Shown here: one piece after another, positions 56,543 to 64,000 of the stretch
Layout: every line of letters begins with the position of its first letter
Position numbering within the stretch: position 1 is the stretch's first letter
Assembly (NCBI GenBank): GCA_001768235.1
Contig: MENK01000026.1
Coordinates: 1-64,000, forward strand
DNA length: 64,000 nt
Direction: 5' to 3'
Origin: Bacteroidetes bacterium GWB2_32_14
GTDB lineage: Bacteria; Bacteroidota; Bacteroidia; Bacteroidales; UBA12077
Made by a program: the position numbers and the translations under genes
Notes under the pieces: model-generated
What the model saw: the letters and a program-made list of their open reading frames with translations, nothing else
Database searches by the model: none
What the model was told of the DNA's origin: nothing

Positions 56543-57415
56543 TTATTTATTAAGTATTTCAAACATTTTTTTTCCAATTTCAGCAGGCGACTCAACAACA
56601 TGAATTCCGCATTCAGTCATAATTTTCATTTTTGCTGCTGCTGTATCATCTTTACCACCAATAATTGCCCCGGCGTGACCCATTCTACGTCCTTTAGGCG
56701 CTGTTTTACCTGCAATAAATCCAACTACCGGCTTGATTCCATTTTCTTTTATCCAATACGCGGCTTCAGTTTCCATGCTTCCGCCAATTTCACCAATTAA
56801 TATAATGCCTTTGGTTTCGTCATCAGCCATTAAAAGTTTAATTGCATCTAAAGTAGTTGTCCCAATAATTGGATCACCACCAATACCAATACAAGTTGAT
56901 TGGCCTAAGCCTGTTTTTGTTATTTGATCAACAGCTTCGTAGGTTAATGTGCCTGAGCGTGAAATAATACCTATTGTACCTTTTTTGTGAATGAACCCGG
57001 GCATTATACCAACTTTTGCTTCTCCGGGAGTGATAATACCCGGACAGTTTGGACCTATCATTCTGCAATCTTTATTTTTCAAATATTCTTTTACTTTTAC
57101 CATATCAGATGTGGGAATACCTTCGGTAATTGTTACAATAACTTTAATTCCTGCTTCAGCGGCTTCCATAATCGCATCGGCAGCAAAAGCAGGTGGTACA
57201 AAAATTACTGAAACATCTGCACCAGCATTATCAACAGCATCTTTAACTGTGTTAAAAACAGGTTTTCCAATATGTACTTGTCCACCTTTTCCCGGTGTTA
57301 CACCACCAACAATATTGGTACCGTATTCAATCATTTGCTGGGCATGAAACGTACCTTCGCTTCCTGTAAATCCCTGGACGATAACTTTTGAGTTTTTATT
57401 GACAAGTATGCTCAT
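56543..57415 (-). CDS. sucD: Succinyl-CoA synthetase alpha subunit
   Basis: 290 residues. The N-terminal CoA-binding Rossmann domain has [14 protein letters not shown]. The phosphohistidine is His247 in GHAGAIIGG, and the ligase domain contains [11 protein letters not shown]. It works with SucC (beta), which is not adjacent here, to interconvert succinyl-CoA and succinate with NTP formation. A near-perfect promoter lies upstream. Divergent from the FAD/Fe-S dehydrogenase gene. Confidence 0.96.
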   Translation of the reverse strand: MSILVNKNSKVIVQGFTGSEGTFHAQQMIEYGTNIVGGVTPGKGGQVHIGKPVFNTVKDAVDNAGADVSVIFVPPAFAADAIMEAAEAGIKVIVTITEGIPTSDMVKVKEYLKNKDCRMIGPNCPGIITPGEAKVGIMPGFIHKKGTIGIISRSGTLTYEAVDQITKTGLGQSTCIGIGGDPIIGTTTLDAIKLLMADDETKGIILIGEIGGSMETEAAYWIKENGIKPVVGFIAGKTAPKGRRMGHAGAIIGGKDDTAAAKMKIMTECGIHVVESPAEIGKKMFEILNK

Positions 57416-57437
57416 TGTATTTGTTGTTAATGATTCT

Positions 57438-57468
57438 CAAAAATACACTATTTCTTATTTATCGCAAA
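57438..57468 (-). promoter_or_regulatory. Bacteroidota promoter of sucD
   Basis: Minus strand TTTG (57465-57468), exactly 19 bases, then TATTTTTG (57438-57445): both elements match consensus. The sucD ATG (57415) follows 22 bases downstream. Confidence 0.8.
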
Positions 57469-57526
57469 AATGAAAATATATTTTATTAAACCTTATCTTT
57501 AAACCATTGCTTTTTGAATATGTTAT

Positions 57527-57534
57527 TATTTTTG
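57527..57534 (+). promoter_or_regulatory. Probable promoter -7 element of the FAD/Fe-S dehydrogenase gene
   Basis: TATTTTTG matches TAnnTTTG, with ATTG about 17 bases upstream. It falls before the ATG at 57561 and inside the longer frame, supporting the later start. Confidence 0.5.
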
Positions 57535-57560
57535 CAGACAAATGCTTAAATCCATTTTTT

Positions 57561-60485
57561 ATGCTGAATAACTTGAATCAACTGAAAAAAGTACTCGAAG
57601 GAGATTTATTTACAGATTACAAAACAAAAATTTTATATGCAACCGATGCTTCAGTTTACAGGGAAGTTCCTTTAGCTGTTTGCAGGCCAAAAAATTCGAG
57701 TGATTTAAAAAAACTGATTGATTTTGCAAATACTCATAAAACATCATTAATTCCTCGTACTGCAGGAACATCTTTAGCAGGTCAGGTTGTAGGAAGTGGT
57801 ATAATCGTTGATGTTTCAAAATATTTCACGGAAATACTTGAGTTGAATGTTAAAGAACGCTGGGTACGTGTTCAGCCGGGAGTTATTCTCGATGAGTTGA
57901 ACATGTATCTTAAACCTTATGGATTATTTTTTGGCCCGGAAACATCCACATCAAACCGATGTATGATAGGAGGAATGGTAGGTAACAATGCCTGTGGTTC
58001 GCATTCAATAATTTATGGAACAACCAGAGATCATACTCTCTCAACTAAAGTGTTATTGAGCTCGGGCGATGAAGTTGAATTCGGGCCTTTATCAGTGGAT
58101 GAATTTAAAAATAAATGTATTGGAGATAAACTGGAAAATAAAATTTACAATCATATAAATAAAGTATTATCAGACACAACAAATCAAAACGAAATTCGTG
58201 AACAATATCCACATCCATCAATTTATAGGAGAAATACAGGTTACGCGATTGATGTAATCCTTGAAACAGATGTATTTACCCGGGGAAAGGGAAAATTTAA
58301 TTTTTCAAAATTAATTTGTGGCTCCGAAGGTACTTTAGGGTTAATTACTGAAATAAAATTAAATTTAGTTGATATTCCTCCTTCAAATGTTGCAGTTATA
58401 ACTGTTCATCTTAATTCAAAAGAAGAAGCTTTCAAAGCAAACCTGATTGCACTAAAGCATAAACCCGGTGCCGTGGAAATGATGGATAATACTATTTTGA
58501 ACCTGACAAAGGGAAACAGAGATCAATCAGCAAACAGGTATTTTATTGAAGGAGATCCCGGGGCAATTTTAATAATAGAATTTACCCGTGAATCCATTGA
58601 CGAGATTAACACCATTTGTAATGCTTTAATTGCTGACTTTAAAAAAGCCGGTTATGGTTATCATTTCCCTATAATATATAATAATGATACTAAAAAGGTT
58701 TGGAATCTCAGAAAAGCAGGTTTGGGTGTATTATCAAATATGCCCGGTGATGCGAAACCGGTTTCAATAATTGAAGACACAGCTGTACATGTTGAAGTAT
58801 TACCTGATTATATGGCTGATTTTAAGTTAATCCTTGATAAATACAAGCTAGATTGTGTGTATCATGCGCATATTGGCTCCGGAGAGTTACACTTACGGCC
58901 AATATTGAACCTTAAAGATGCTAAAGATGTTGAAATGTTCAGAACCATAGGCTTGGAAATTGCACACCTCGTGAAGAAATACAAAGGATCGTTAAGTGGT
59001 GAACATGGCGATGGCAGGGTGCGTGGAGAATTTATTCCAATAATTATAGGTGAACAGAATTATAAGTTGTTACAGGAAATAAAAGGATTATGGGATCCCA
59101 ATTACATTTTTAATCCCGGCAAAATTACCGATGTTCCTTCAATGATAAACGATTTGCGATATGAGCCTGGAAGGAATGAACCTGATATTAAAACCATTTT
59201 CGATTTTTCTGAGGCAGGAGGGATATTAAGGGCAGCCGAAAAATGCAATGGCAGTGGGGATTGCCGCAAAACAGAAAAAACGGGCGGAACGATGTGTCCG
59301 AGTTATATGGCTACCCGGAATGAAAGCGACGTAACCCGTGCAAGAGCAAATATTTTACGCGAGTTTTTAACCCATTCGCCTAAAAAGAATCCGTTTGATC
59401 ACAAAGAGATTAAAGATGTTATGGATTTGTGCCTCTCTTGTAAAGCATGTAAATCTGAATGTCCATCGAGTGTTGATGTTGCAAAATTAAAAGCCGAATT
59501 CTTACAACATTATTACGATGCACATGGAATTCCTGTCCGTTCAAGATTAATCGCTTATATCACTGAAATAAACAAACTGGCTTCAATCTGGCCGTGGTTT
59601 TACAATCTGTTGATGAAAAACAGGATGGTTTCAACATTTATTATGAAAATTATTGGTTTTGCTCCAGAAAGAAGTATGCCTTTACTTTCAGAATATACCC
59701 TGAATAAGTGGGTGAAAAAATATATTCATGAGTTAAAAAATGAAAATGAGTATAAAGGAAAGATTTATTTATTCAATGATGAGTTTACTAATTTTAACGA
59801 TTCGCATATTGGAATTAAGGCAGTTCAATTGTTAACACGATTAGGTTATGAAGTAGTAATTCCAAAGCATATTGATAGTGGCCGCACCTATTTATCAAAG
59901 GGATTGCTTCGAAGAGCAAAGAGAATAGCTTTAAAAAATGTGAATTATTTAAGAGATGTAATTACTGAAAATTCTCCATTAATTGGTATTGAACCATCAG
60001 CAATTTTAACCTTCCGCGATGAATATCCTGATTTGGTGGGTTTAGATTTAAAACCAACAGCAAAAGCATTGGCAAAAAATGCATTGATGATCGATGAATT
60101 TTTGAAAAGGGAAATGGAAAGGGGAAATATAACGAAAAGCCAATTTACTCCTGTTGAGAAGAAAATAAAACTGCATGGGCACTGCCAGCAAAAAGCTGTA
60201 GCATCAACTGATCCGACAAAATATATTCTTTCATTTCCAACAAATTACCGTGTTGAAGAAATTCCTTCGGGTTGTTGTGGTATGGCCGGTTCTTTTGGGT
60301 TTGAAAAAGAACACTATGCAATATCAATGAAAATAGGAGAGATGGTACTTTTTCCTGCAATTCGAAATGCAGAGCCTGAAACAATTATTGCTGCCCCGGG
60401 AACCAGTTGTCGTAGCCAGATTAAAGACGGAACCGGGCGTAAAGCTTTACACCCGGTTGAAATACTTTACGAAGCATTGATTTAG
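57561..60485 (+). CDS. Fused FAD-linked oxidase/Fe-S/CCG dehydrogenase (D-2-hydroxyacid type)
   Basis: 974 residues from ATG 57561. The frame is open from TTG 57507, but that would start upstream of the promoter candidate. Domain order: FAD_binding_4 (about 25-225, with PRTAGTSLAGQVVG and GGMVGNNACGSHSI), FAD-oxidase C-terminal domain (about 255-525, ending SGEHGDGRVRGEFIP and FNPGKI), two 4Fe-4S motifs (Cys562-Cys568 region with a later MCPSY, and CLSCKACKSECP near 622-633), and a C-terminal CCG region (HGHCQQKAVAS and SGCCGMAGSFG). This matches YdiJ/Dld-type enzymes that oxidise D-lactate or D-2-hydroxyglutarate and pass electrons through Fe-S clusters. Exact substrate unknown. Confidence 0.88.
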   Translation: MLNNLNQLKKVLEGDLFTDYKTKILYATDASVYREVPLAVCRPKNSSDLKKLIDFANTHKTSLIPRTAGTSLAGQVVGSGIIVDVSKYFTEILELNVKERWVRVQPGVILDELNMYLKPYGLFFGPETSTSNRCMIGGMVGNNACGSHSIIYGTTRDHTLSTKVLLSSGDEVEFGPLSVDEFKNKCIGDKLENKIYNHINKVLSDTTNQNEIREQYPHPSIYRRNTGYAIDVILETDVFTRGKGKFNFSKLICGSEGTLGLITEIKLNLVDIPPSNVAVITVHLNSKEEAFKANLIALKHKPGAVEMMDNTILNLTKGNRDQSANRYFIEGDPGAILIIEFTRESIDEINTICNALIADFKKAGYGYHFPIIYNNDTKKVWNLRKAGLGVLSNMPGDAKPVSIIEDTAVHVEVLPDYMADFKLILDKYKLDCVYHAHIGSGELHLRPILNLKDAKDVEMFRTIGLEIAHLVKKYKGSLSGEHGDGRVRGEFIPIIIGEQNYKLLQEIKGLWDPNYIFNPGKITDVPSMINDLRYEPGRNEPDIKTIFDFSEAGGILRAAEKCNGSGDCRKTEKTGGTMCPSYMATRNESDVTRARANILREFLTHSPKKNPFDHKEIKDVMDLCLSCKACKSECPSSVDVAKLKAEFLQHYYDAHGIPVRSRLIAYITEINKLASIWPWFYNLLMKNRMVSTFIMKIIGFAPERSMPLLSEYTLNKWVKKYIHELKNENEYKGKIYLFNDEFTNFNDSHIGIKAVQLLTRLGYEVVIPKHIDSGRTYLSKGLLRRAKRIALKNVNYLRDVITENSPLIGIEPSAILTFRDEYPDLVGLDLKPTAKALAKNALMIDEFLKREMERGNITKSQFTPVEKKIKLHGHCQQKAVASTDPTKYILSFPTNYRVEEIPSGCCGMAGSFGFEKEHYAISMKIGEMVLFPAIRNAEPETIIAAPGTSCRSQIKDGTGRKALHPVEILYEALI

Positions 60486-60625
60486 TTAAAGAAAAAAATC
60501 TGGAAATGCTAACAACATTGTATTTAGTATCATCGTTAGTAACCTGTTTGTTTATTTCAAGTTCTAATACATAATTTTAGAAATTTATCCTGATATATTA
60601 TATTTTCACTAAAGTTAATATTCCA
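60486..60625. other. Intergenic region
   Basis: 140 bases without a gene. GCTAAC (60508-60513) and GTTAG (60535-60539) form a weak inverted pair. No terminator of the usual type seen. Confidence 0.4.
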
Positions 60626-63022
60626 ATGATTTTAAAATTCACCTTTAGAAATGTTGTTAAGAGGCCTGTTTTAAATTTAATAAAAGTTGTTGGATTAAGC
60701 CTTGCACTAAGTAGCCTATTACTCATAATATTGTTTGTTAAAAATGAACTTACATACGAGAGCTTTCATAAAAAATCAAACAGGATTTACAGATTCACAA
60801 CAACAAATGAAAATTTCTTTGGGGGCAAACATTTTGCACGAATGTATGATGCTTTGTTTATTCCCAAAATGGCAGAATTCTTTACTGAAATTGAAAACTA
60901 CGTGCGATTAGCCCCTGTACGAGGAGGCTACATAAGATATAATAACAGGTATTATGAAGTAAACCAGGCTTTTGAATGTGACAGCACTTTTTTGGAAGTT
61001 TTTGATTGCAAATTATTGGCAGGAAACCCAAAGAATATTTTAAGTAATCCGGGTTCAATGATTATTACAGAAAGCTTTGCTAAGAAGATTTTTGGAGAAG
61101 GTAACCCGATAGGGCAGGTGCTTTCCCTTCCAAGTGGTCAGTTTTATAGTGAAAATATAGATTTTACAATAAACGGAATAATGAAGGATTTTCCACGAAA
61201 CGGTCATTTTCATCCTGCATTTATTACTACTCCGGTTAATAAAACAGTTTTTAATGGTTGGGCGTGGACCTATTTATTGTTATCTGAAAAAGCTGACCCT
61301 GAAAAAATCAAATTATATTTTAGAGATTTCTACTCTTCTCATACCGGCATTGATAAAAATGAACTTAAAACTGAGGCACATCTACAGAAAATTTCGGATA
61401 TACATTTATATTCAAATAAATTAAGAGAGATTGAAGCAAATAACAATATTTCAGTAATTTATACATTATCGATTGTAGCTATAATACTTTTAATCATTGC
61501 ACTTATAAACTATACAAATCTTAATATTGGGATGATGAAGTTTAATGAAAAGTTTCTCTTCATAAATAAATTATTGGGTTCTTCCAATACGCTAAATATT
61601 ATTTTTTATTTGATTGAGGGAATTATAATTTCAATTGCAACAGTCATTCTTAGCGGATTTATTGTATGGATTGCAAATAATAGTATTCAGATTCATTTTG
61701 GATTAAATCTTCTTTCCGGAAATATGTACCTGATTCTGTCTGTTGCAATAGCATTCTCTTTACTTAGTATTTTGTCTGGTTTATTGCCATTGTTAAGACA
61801 AGTAATAATTAATATGAATACATTTTCTAATTCTAACGATAAGAGTTCAAAGAGAAAGGGAATAAGTAATAGCCTCATTGTATTTCAGTACACGATTTCG
61901 ATTGCTCTGATAGTGGCAGTAATTGTTATTGGGCGTCAAGCAAGATTTGCTCTAAACAGCAGTATGGGTGTAAGTGAAAATATGATTTGCTTTGAAAATG
62001 TACATTCTAATGTTCAGCGTAATTTTCAGATTTTTAAGGAAGAAATGATTAAAAATAAATCGATTGAATCTGTTTCGGCTATATTTGAACCACCTGGTGG
62101 AGAGGCAAATGATTTGTTTCAGTTTAACATGGAAGGATACATACCCGATGAGGCAAATAATTTAAGTAATATGATTGGGGTTTTTCCTTGTGATTATTCT
62201 TTTGCCAGTGTTTTTAATTTAGAATTTTTAAGTGGTGAGAATTTTTCGAAGAGTTATGAAGACAATGATGGTTCAGGAGAATATATCATTAATGAATCTG
62301 CCATGAAAAGATTAAATTATTCTGATCCTCATGAGATTATTGGAAAAAATTTTGGCCTTATTTTTAATTATGGAGATATTAAGATTCCTGGTGGTAAAAT
62401 AATCGGTGTGGTGAAAGATTTTCATTTTTCAAGCATAAAAAAAGGGATTGAACCCCTTGTATTTTTTAAACGTAAAGATTTATGGATAAGTAACTTTATT
62501 GTTACATTTCTTCCTGAAAATAAAGAAATAGCAATAGTTGAAACTAAAAACGTTTGGAACAGTCTTTTTGCAGAGTATCCGTTTGAATATAAATATGTGG
62601 ATTCTATGTATAAAAACTTATACAAAACTGAACTTTTACAAGCTAAACTTTTATCAATCTTTACTTTTATTGCTTTATTTATTTGTTCAATGGGACTTCT
62701 GGGAATGTCATTACTCGTAACACAACGAAGAACTAAAGAAATTGGAATACGGAAGGTAAATGGTGCAAAAATTTCTCAAATTGTATTTATGTTGAACTGG
62801 AGTTTAATAAAATGGATTGTTGTTTCATTTATAATTTCTATTCCTATTGCATATTATGCCATGAATAAATGGCTTGAAAATTTTGCCTATAAAATATCTC
62901 TTAGCTGGTGGATTTTTGCATTAACAGGATTAATAGCAATATCAATATCCTTGTTTACCGTAACATTAATATCATGGAAAGCTGCAATTAATAATCCCAT
63001 AAAGGCATTACGGTATGAATAG
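60626..63022 (+). CDS. FtsX/MacB-type ABC transporter permease
   Basis: 798 residues, a double-length MacB-like permease of the kind frequent in Bacteroidota. Membrane helices lie near 15-37, 280-305, 330-352, 370-395, 420-440, 675-697, 725-748 and 760-785. Two extracytoplasmic MacB_PCD domains sit between them (about 40-275 and 445-665). FtsX signatures TKEIGIRKVNGAK and a final NPIKALRYE are clear. It probably works with a separate ATPase to export or mechanically release something from the inner membrane. No ATPase gene is adjacent, so the partner is unknown. Confidence 0.88.
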   Translation: MILKFTFRNVVKRPVLNLIKVVGLSLALSSLLLIILFVKNELTYESFHKKSNRIYRFTTTNENFFGGKHFARMYDALFIPKMAEFFTEIENYVRLAPVRGGYIRYNNRYYEVNQAFECDSTFLEVFDCKLLAGNPKNILSNPGSMIITESFAKKIFGEGNPIGQVLSLPSGQFYSENIDFTINGIMKDFPRNGHFHPAFITTPVNKTVFNGWAWTYLLLSEKADPEKIKLYFRDFYSSHTGIDKNELKTEAHLQKISDIHLYSNKLREIEANNNISVIYTLSIVAIILLIIALINYTNLNIGMMKFNEKFLFINKLLGSSNTLNIIFYLIEGIIISIATVILSGFIVWIANNSIQIHFGLNLLSGNMYLILSVAIAFSLLSILSGLLPLLRQVIINMNTFSNSNDKSSKRKGISNSLIVFQYTISIALIVAVIVIGRQARFALNSSMGVSENMICFENVHSNVQRNFQIFKEEMIKNKSIESVSAIFEPPGGEANDLFQFNMEGYIPDEANNLSNMIGVFPCDYSFASVFNLEFLSGENFSKSYEDNDGSGEYIINESAMKRLNYSDPHEIIGKNFGLIFNYGDIKIPGGKIIGVVKDFHFSSIKKGIEPLVFFKRKDLWISNFIVTFLPENKEIAIVETKNVWNSLFAEYPFEYKYVDSMYKNLYKTELLQAKLLSIFTFIALFICSMGLLGMSLLVTQRRTKEIGIRKVNGAKISQIVFMLNWSLIKWIVVSFIISIPIAYYAMNKWLENFAYKISLSWWIFALTGLIAISISLFTVTLISWKAAINNPIKALRYE

Positions 63023-63307
63023 AAAGACAGAATGAACCTAAACTTATTCAGTCTTCAGGAATTATTTGGAGCAAAACTAAGAATTTATGGTTTCTAATGG
63101 CTATTCATGCTATGATTGATTTTAACCGGATTTATTAAAATAACGTGAGTTCGATATAAGAATTAAAAATAGATTCTTGCCTTTCCTGTTGGTTCGTGTG
63201 CCAGTGTTCATATTTTTTTAAGTGACGGAAAATTTTTTAACAATTTTAATCTACTTTGACTTTGCAAGCTTTTTAACAACTGGCAATGTGCTTGCGAATG
63301 GTGCTGA
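63023..63307. other. Intergenic region with repeat footprint
   Basis: 285 bases between the permease and uvrA-like genes, with no gene of its own. It contains copy 2 of the 24-bp repeat and looks like decayed mobile DNA. No terminator was identified. Confidence 0.45.
63141..63164 (-). repeat. 24-bp dispersed repeat, copy 2
   Basis: Exact reverse complement of 38240-38263. Flanking sequence differs from copy 1 beyond a few bases, so only this block is shared. Confidence 0.6.
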
Positions 63308-64000
63308 TTAAATCATTTTTTCAAGATATTTTCCGGTGACAGATTGTTTGCAATTTATAATATCTTCCGGTAAACCCTGAAATATCAGTTCTCCTCCTTT
63401 TTTGCCCCCTTCGGGTCCCATGTCAATTATCCAATCAGCATATTTAATAATATCAAGGTTGTGTTCAATAATAACAACCGTGTTGTTGTTTGCTACCAGC
63501 GATTTTACGATTTTGTAAAAATTATCAATGTCCGACATGTGAAGCCCTGTTGTAGGCTCATCCATAATGTAAATATTGCTTTCTTTATTTAATTCCGTTG
63601 CAATTTTCAAACGTTGCGATTCGCCACCTGACAAGGTACTCAACGATTGTCCTAATTTTAGGTACCCCAACCCGACTTTCTGTAAAAGGTGTAAGTGCTT
63701 CTTGATTTTCGATGATTTGAAGAACCCGTATGCCTGATTTACCGTCATATCCAACACTTCGGCAATGTTTTTGTCCTGAAATTTTAATTCCAGTACATCA
63801 GAATGATAGCGTTTCCCTTCACATTCATCGCAGATGGTTTTTACCGAATCCAAAAAATGAAGCTCAAAAGTCAATACACCCTGTCCGTTACATTTCGGGC
63901 AGGCACCTTTTGAGTTGAAGCTGAATAATGAAGCATCGGAGTTTGTTGCAGAGGCAAATTCTTTTCGTATGAAATCGAAAACACCAATAAATGTTGCTGC
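63308..64000 (-). CDS. UvrA-family ATPase, C-terminal part (runs off the window)
   Basis: 230 codons of the C-terminal part; the frame stays open to the right edge, so the gene is incomplete here. FSFNSKGACPKCNGQG followed by ICDECEGKRY is the UvrA zinc module. LSTLSGGESQRLKIATEL is the ABC signature, IYIMDEPTTGLH the Walker B and D-loop, and IIEHNLDIIKYADWIIDMGPEGG the switch region. UvrA finds bulky DNA lesions with UvrB. The KGACPKC zinc spacing and compact end could also fit a UvrA2-type paralogue, which only the missing N-terminus can settle. Confidence 0.9.
   Translation of the reverse strand, partial: AATFIGVFDFIRKEFASATNSDASLFSFNSKGACPKCNGQGVLTFELHFLDSVKTICDECEGKRYHSDVLELKFQDKNIAEVLDMTVNQAYGFFKSSKIKKHLHLLQKVGLGYLKLGQSLSTLSGGESQRLKIATELNKESNIYIMDEPTTGLHMSDIDNFYKIVKSLVANNNTVVIIEHNLDIIKYADWIIDMGPEGGKKGGELIFQGLPEDIINCKQSVTGKYLEKMI

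Noticed and set aside
60508-60540. Second attC-like palindrome after the dehydrogenase gene
   Set aside because: Only a 6-base inverted pair (GCTAAC and GTTAG) with no extended arm match to the 30975-31167 element; could be chance.

Overview
The window is a 64 kb chromosomal stretch from a member of the Bacteroidota, most likely a Bacteroidales/Marinilabiliales-type anaerobe or facultative anaerobe. The evidence is the AT-rich sequence, a type IX secretion (T9SS) C-terminal sorting domain, DUF4465, DUF4476 and LpoB-type lipoproteins, SecA with the long Bacteroidota insertions, promoters of the TTTG-N19-TAnnTTTG type, a near absence of Shine-Dalgarno sequences, and acetate and butyrate kinase fermentation genes. 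No rRNA, tRNA, CRISPR array, prophage or intact insertion sequence was found.

Layout. 81-6416 (minus) is one operon, modA-modB-modC-xdhA-xdhB: molybdate uptake followed by a molybdenum hydroxylase with purine-type active-site residues. 6653-13845 holds dnaA, an MCE/MlaD protein, a cell-wall amidase, lptD and a pabA/trpG glutaminase. 13916-17949 holds ridA, the rpsF-rpsR-rplI operon, dnaX with an A11 slippage candidate, and ferritin. 18002-22275 (minus) is a small lipoprotein plus a 1266-residue T9SS-exported Asp-box protein. 22541-25819 is secA. 25864-31200 looks accessory: an unknown two-helix membrane protein, a BlaI/BlaR1-like repressor and membrane protease pair with three operator palindromes, a serine beta-lactamase-like hydrolase, and a 193-bp imperfect palindrome. 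31441-37773 is a TetR-controlled RND efflux operon with three copies of a 22-bp operator.

37774-39700 is a patchwork of debris and small genes: a PIN-domain remnant, a 58-residue winged-helix protein, a DUF4476 protein, a MITE-like element and a small ferredoxin. 40414-49283 contains msrA, a cold-shock protein, a fucose-isomerase-fold protein, the ligA-DUF6913-dapA-lpoB run, a DUF4465 lipoprotein and a TPR protein. 49339-54599 contains aroE, then pta-ackA and ptb-buk, two acyl-phosphate/ATP pathways in tandem. The rest holds an SDR enzyme, a small beta-barrel candidate, a lone receiver protein, sucD, a fused FAD/Fe-S/CCG 2-hydroxyacid dehydrogenase, an FtsX/MacB-type permease and the C-terminal part of a UvrA-family protein running off the right end.

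The most interesting signals are the dnaX A11 tract at a domain boundary with stop codons in both shifted frames, the operator arrays of the BlaI-like and TetR systems, the BlaR1-like protein whose extracytoplasmic part is a run of 16-20-residue amphipathic repeats, strong Shine-Dalgarno sequences only on rpsR and rplI, and several mobile-DNA footprints (the 193-bp palindrome, a 157-bp MITE-like element and a 24-bp repeat shared by two distant intergenic regions).
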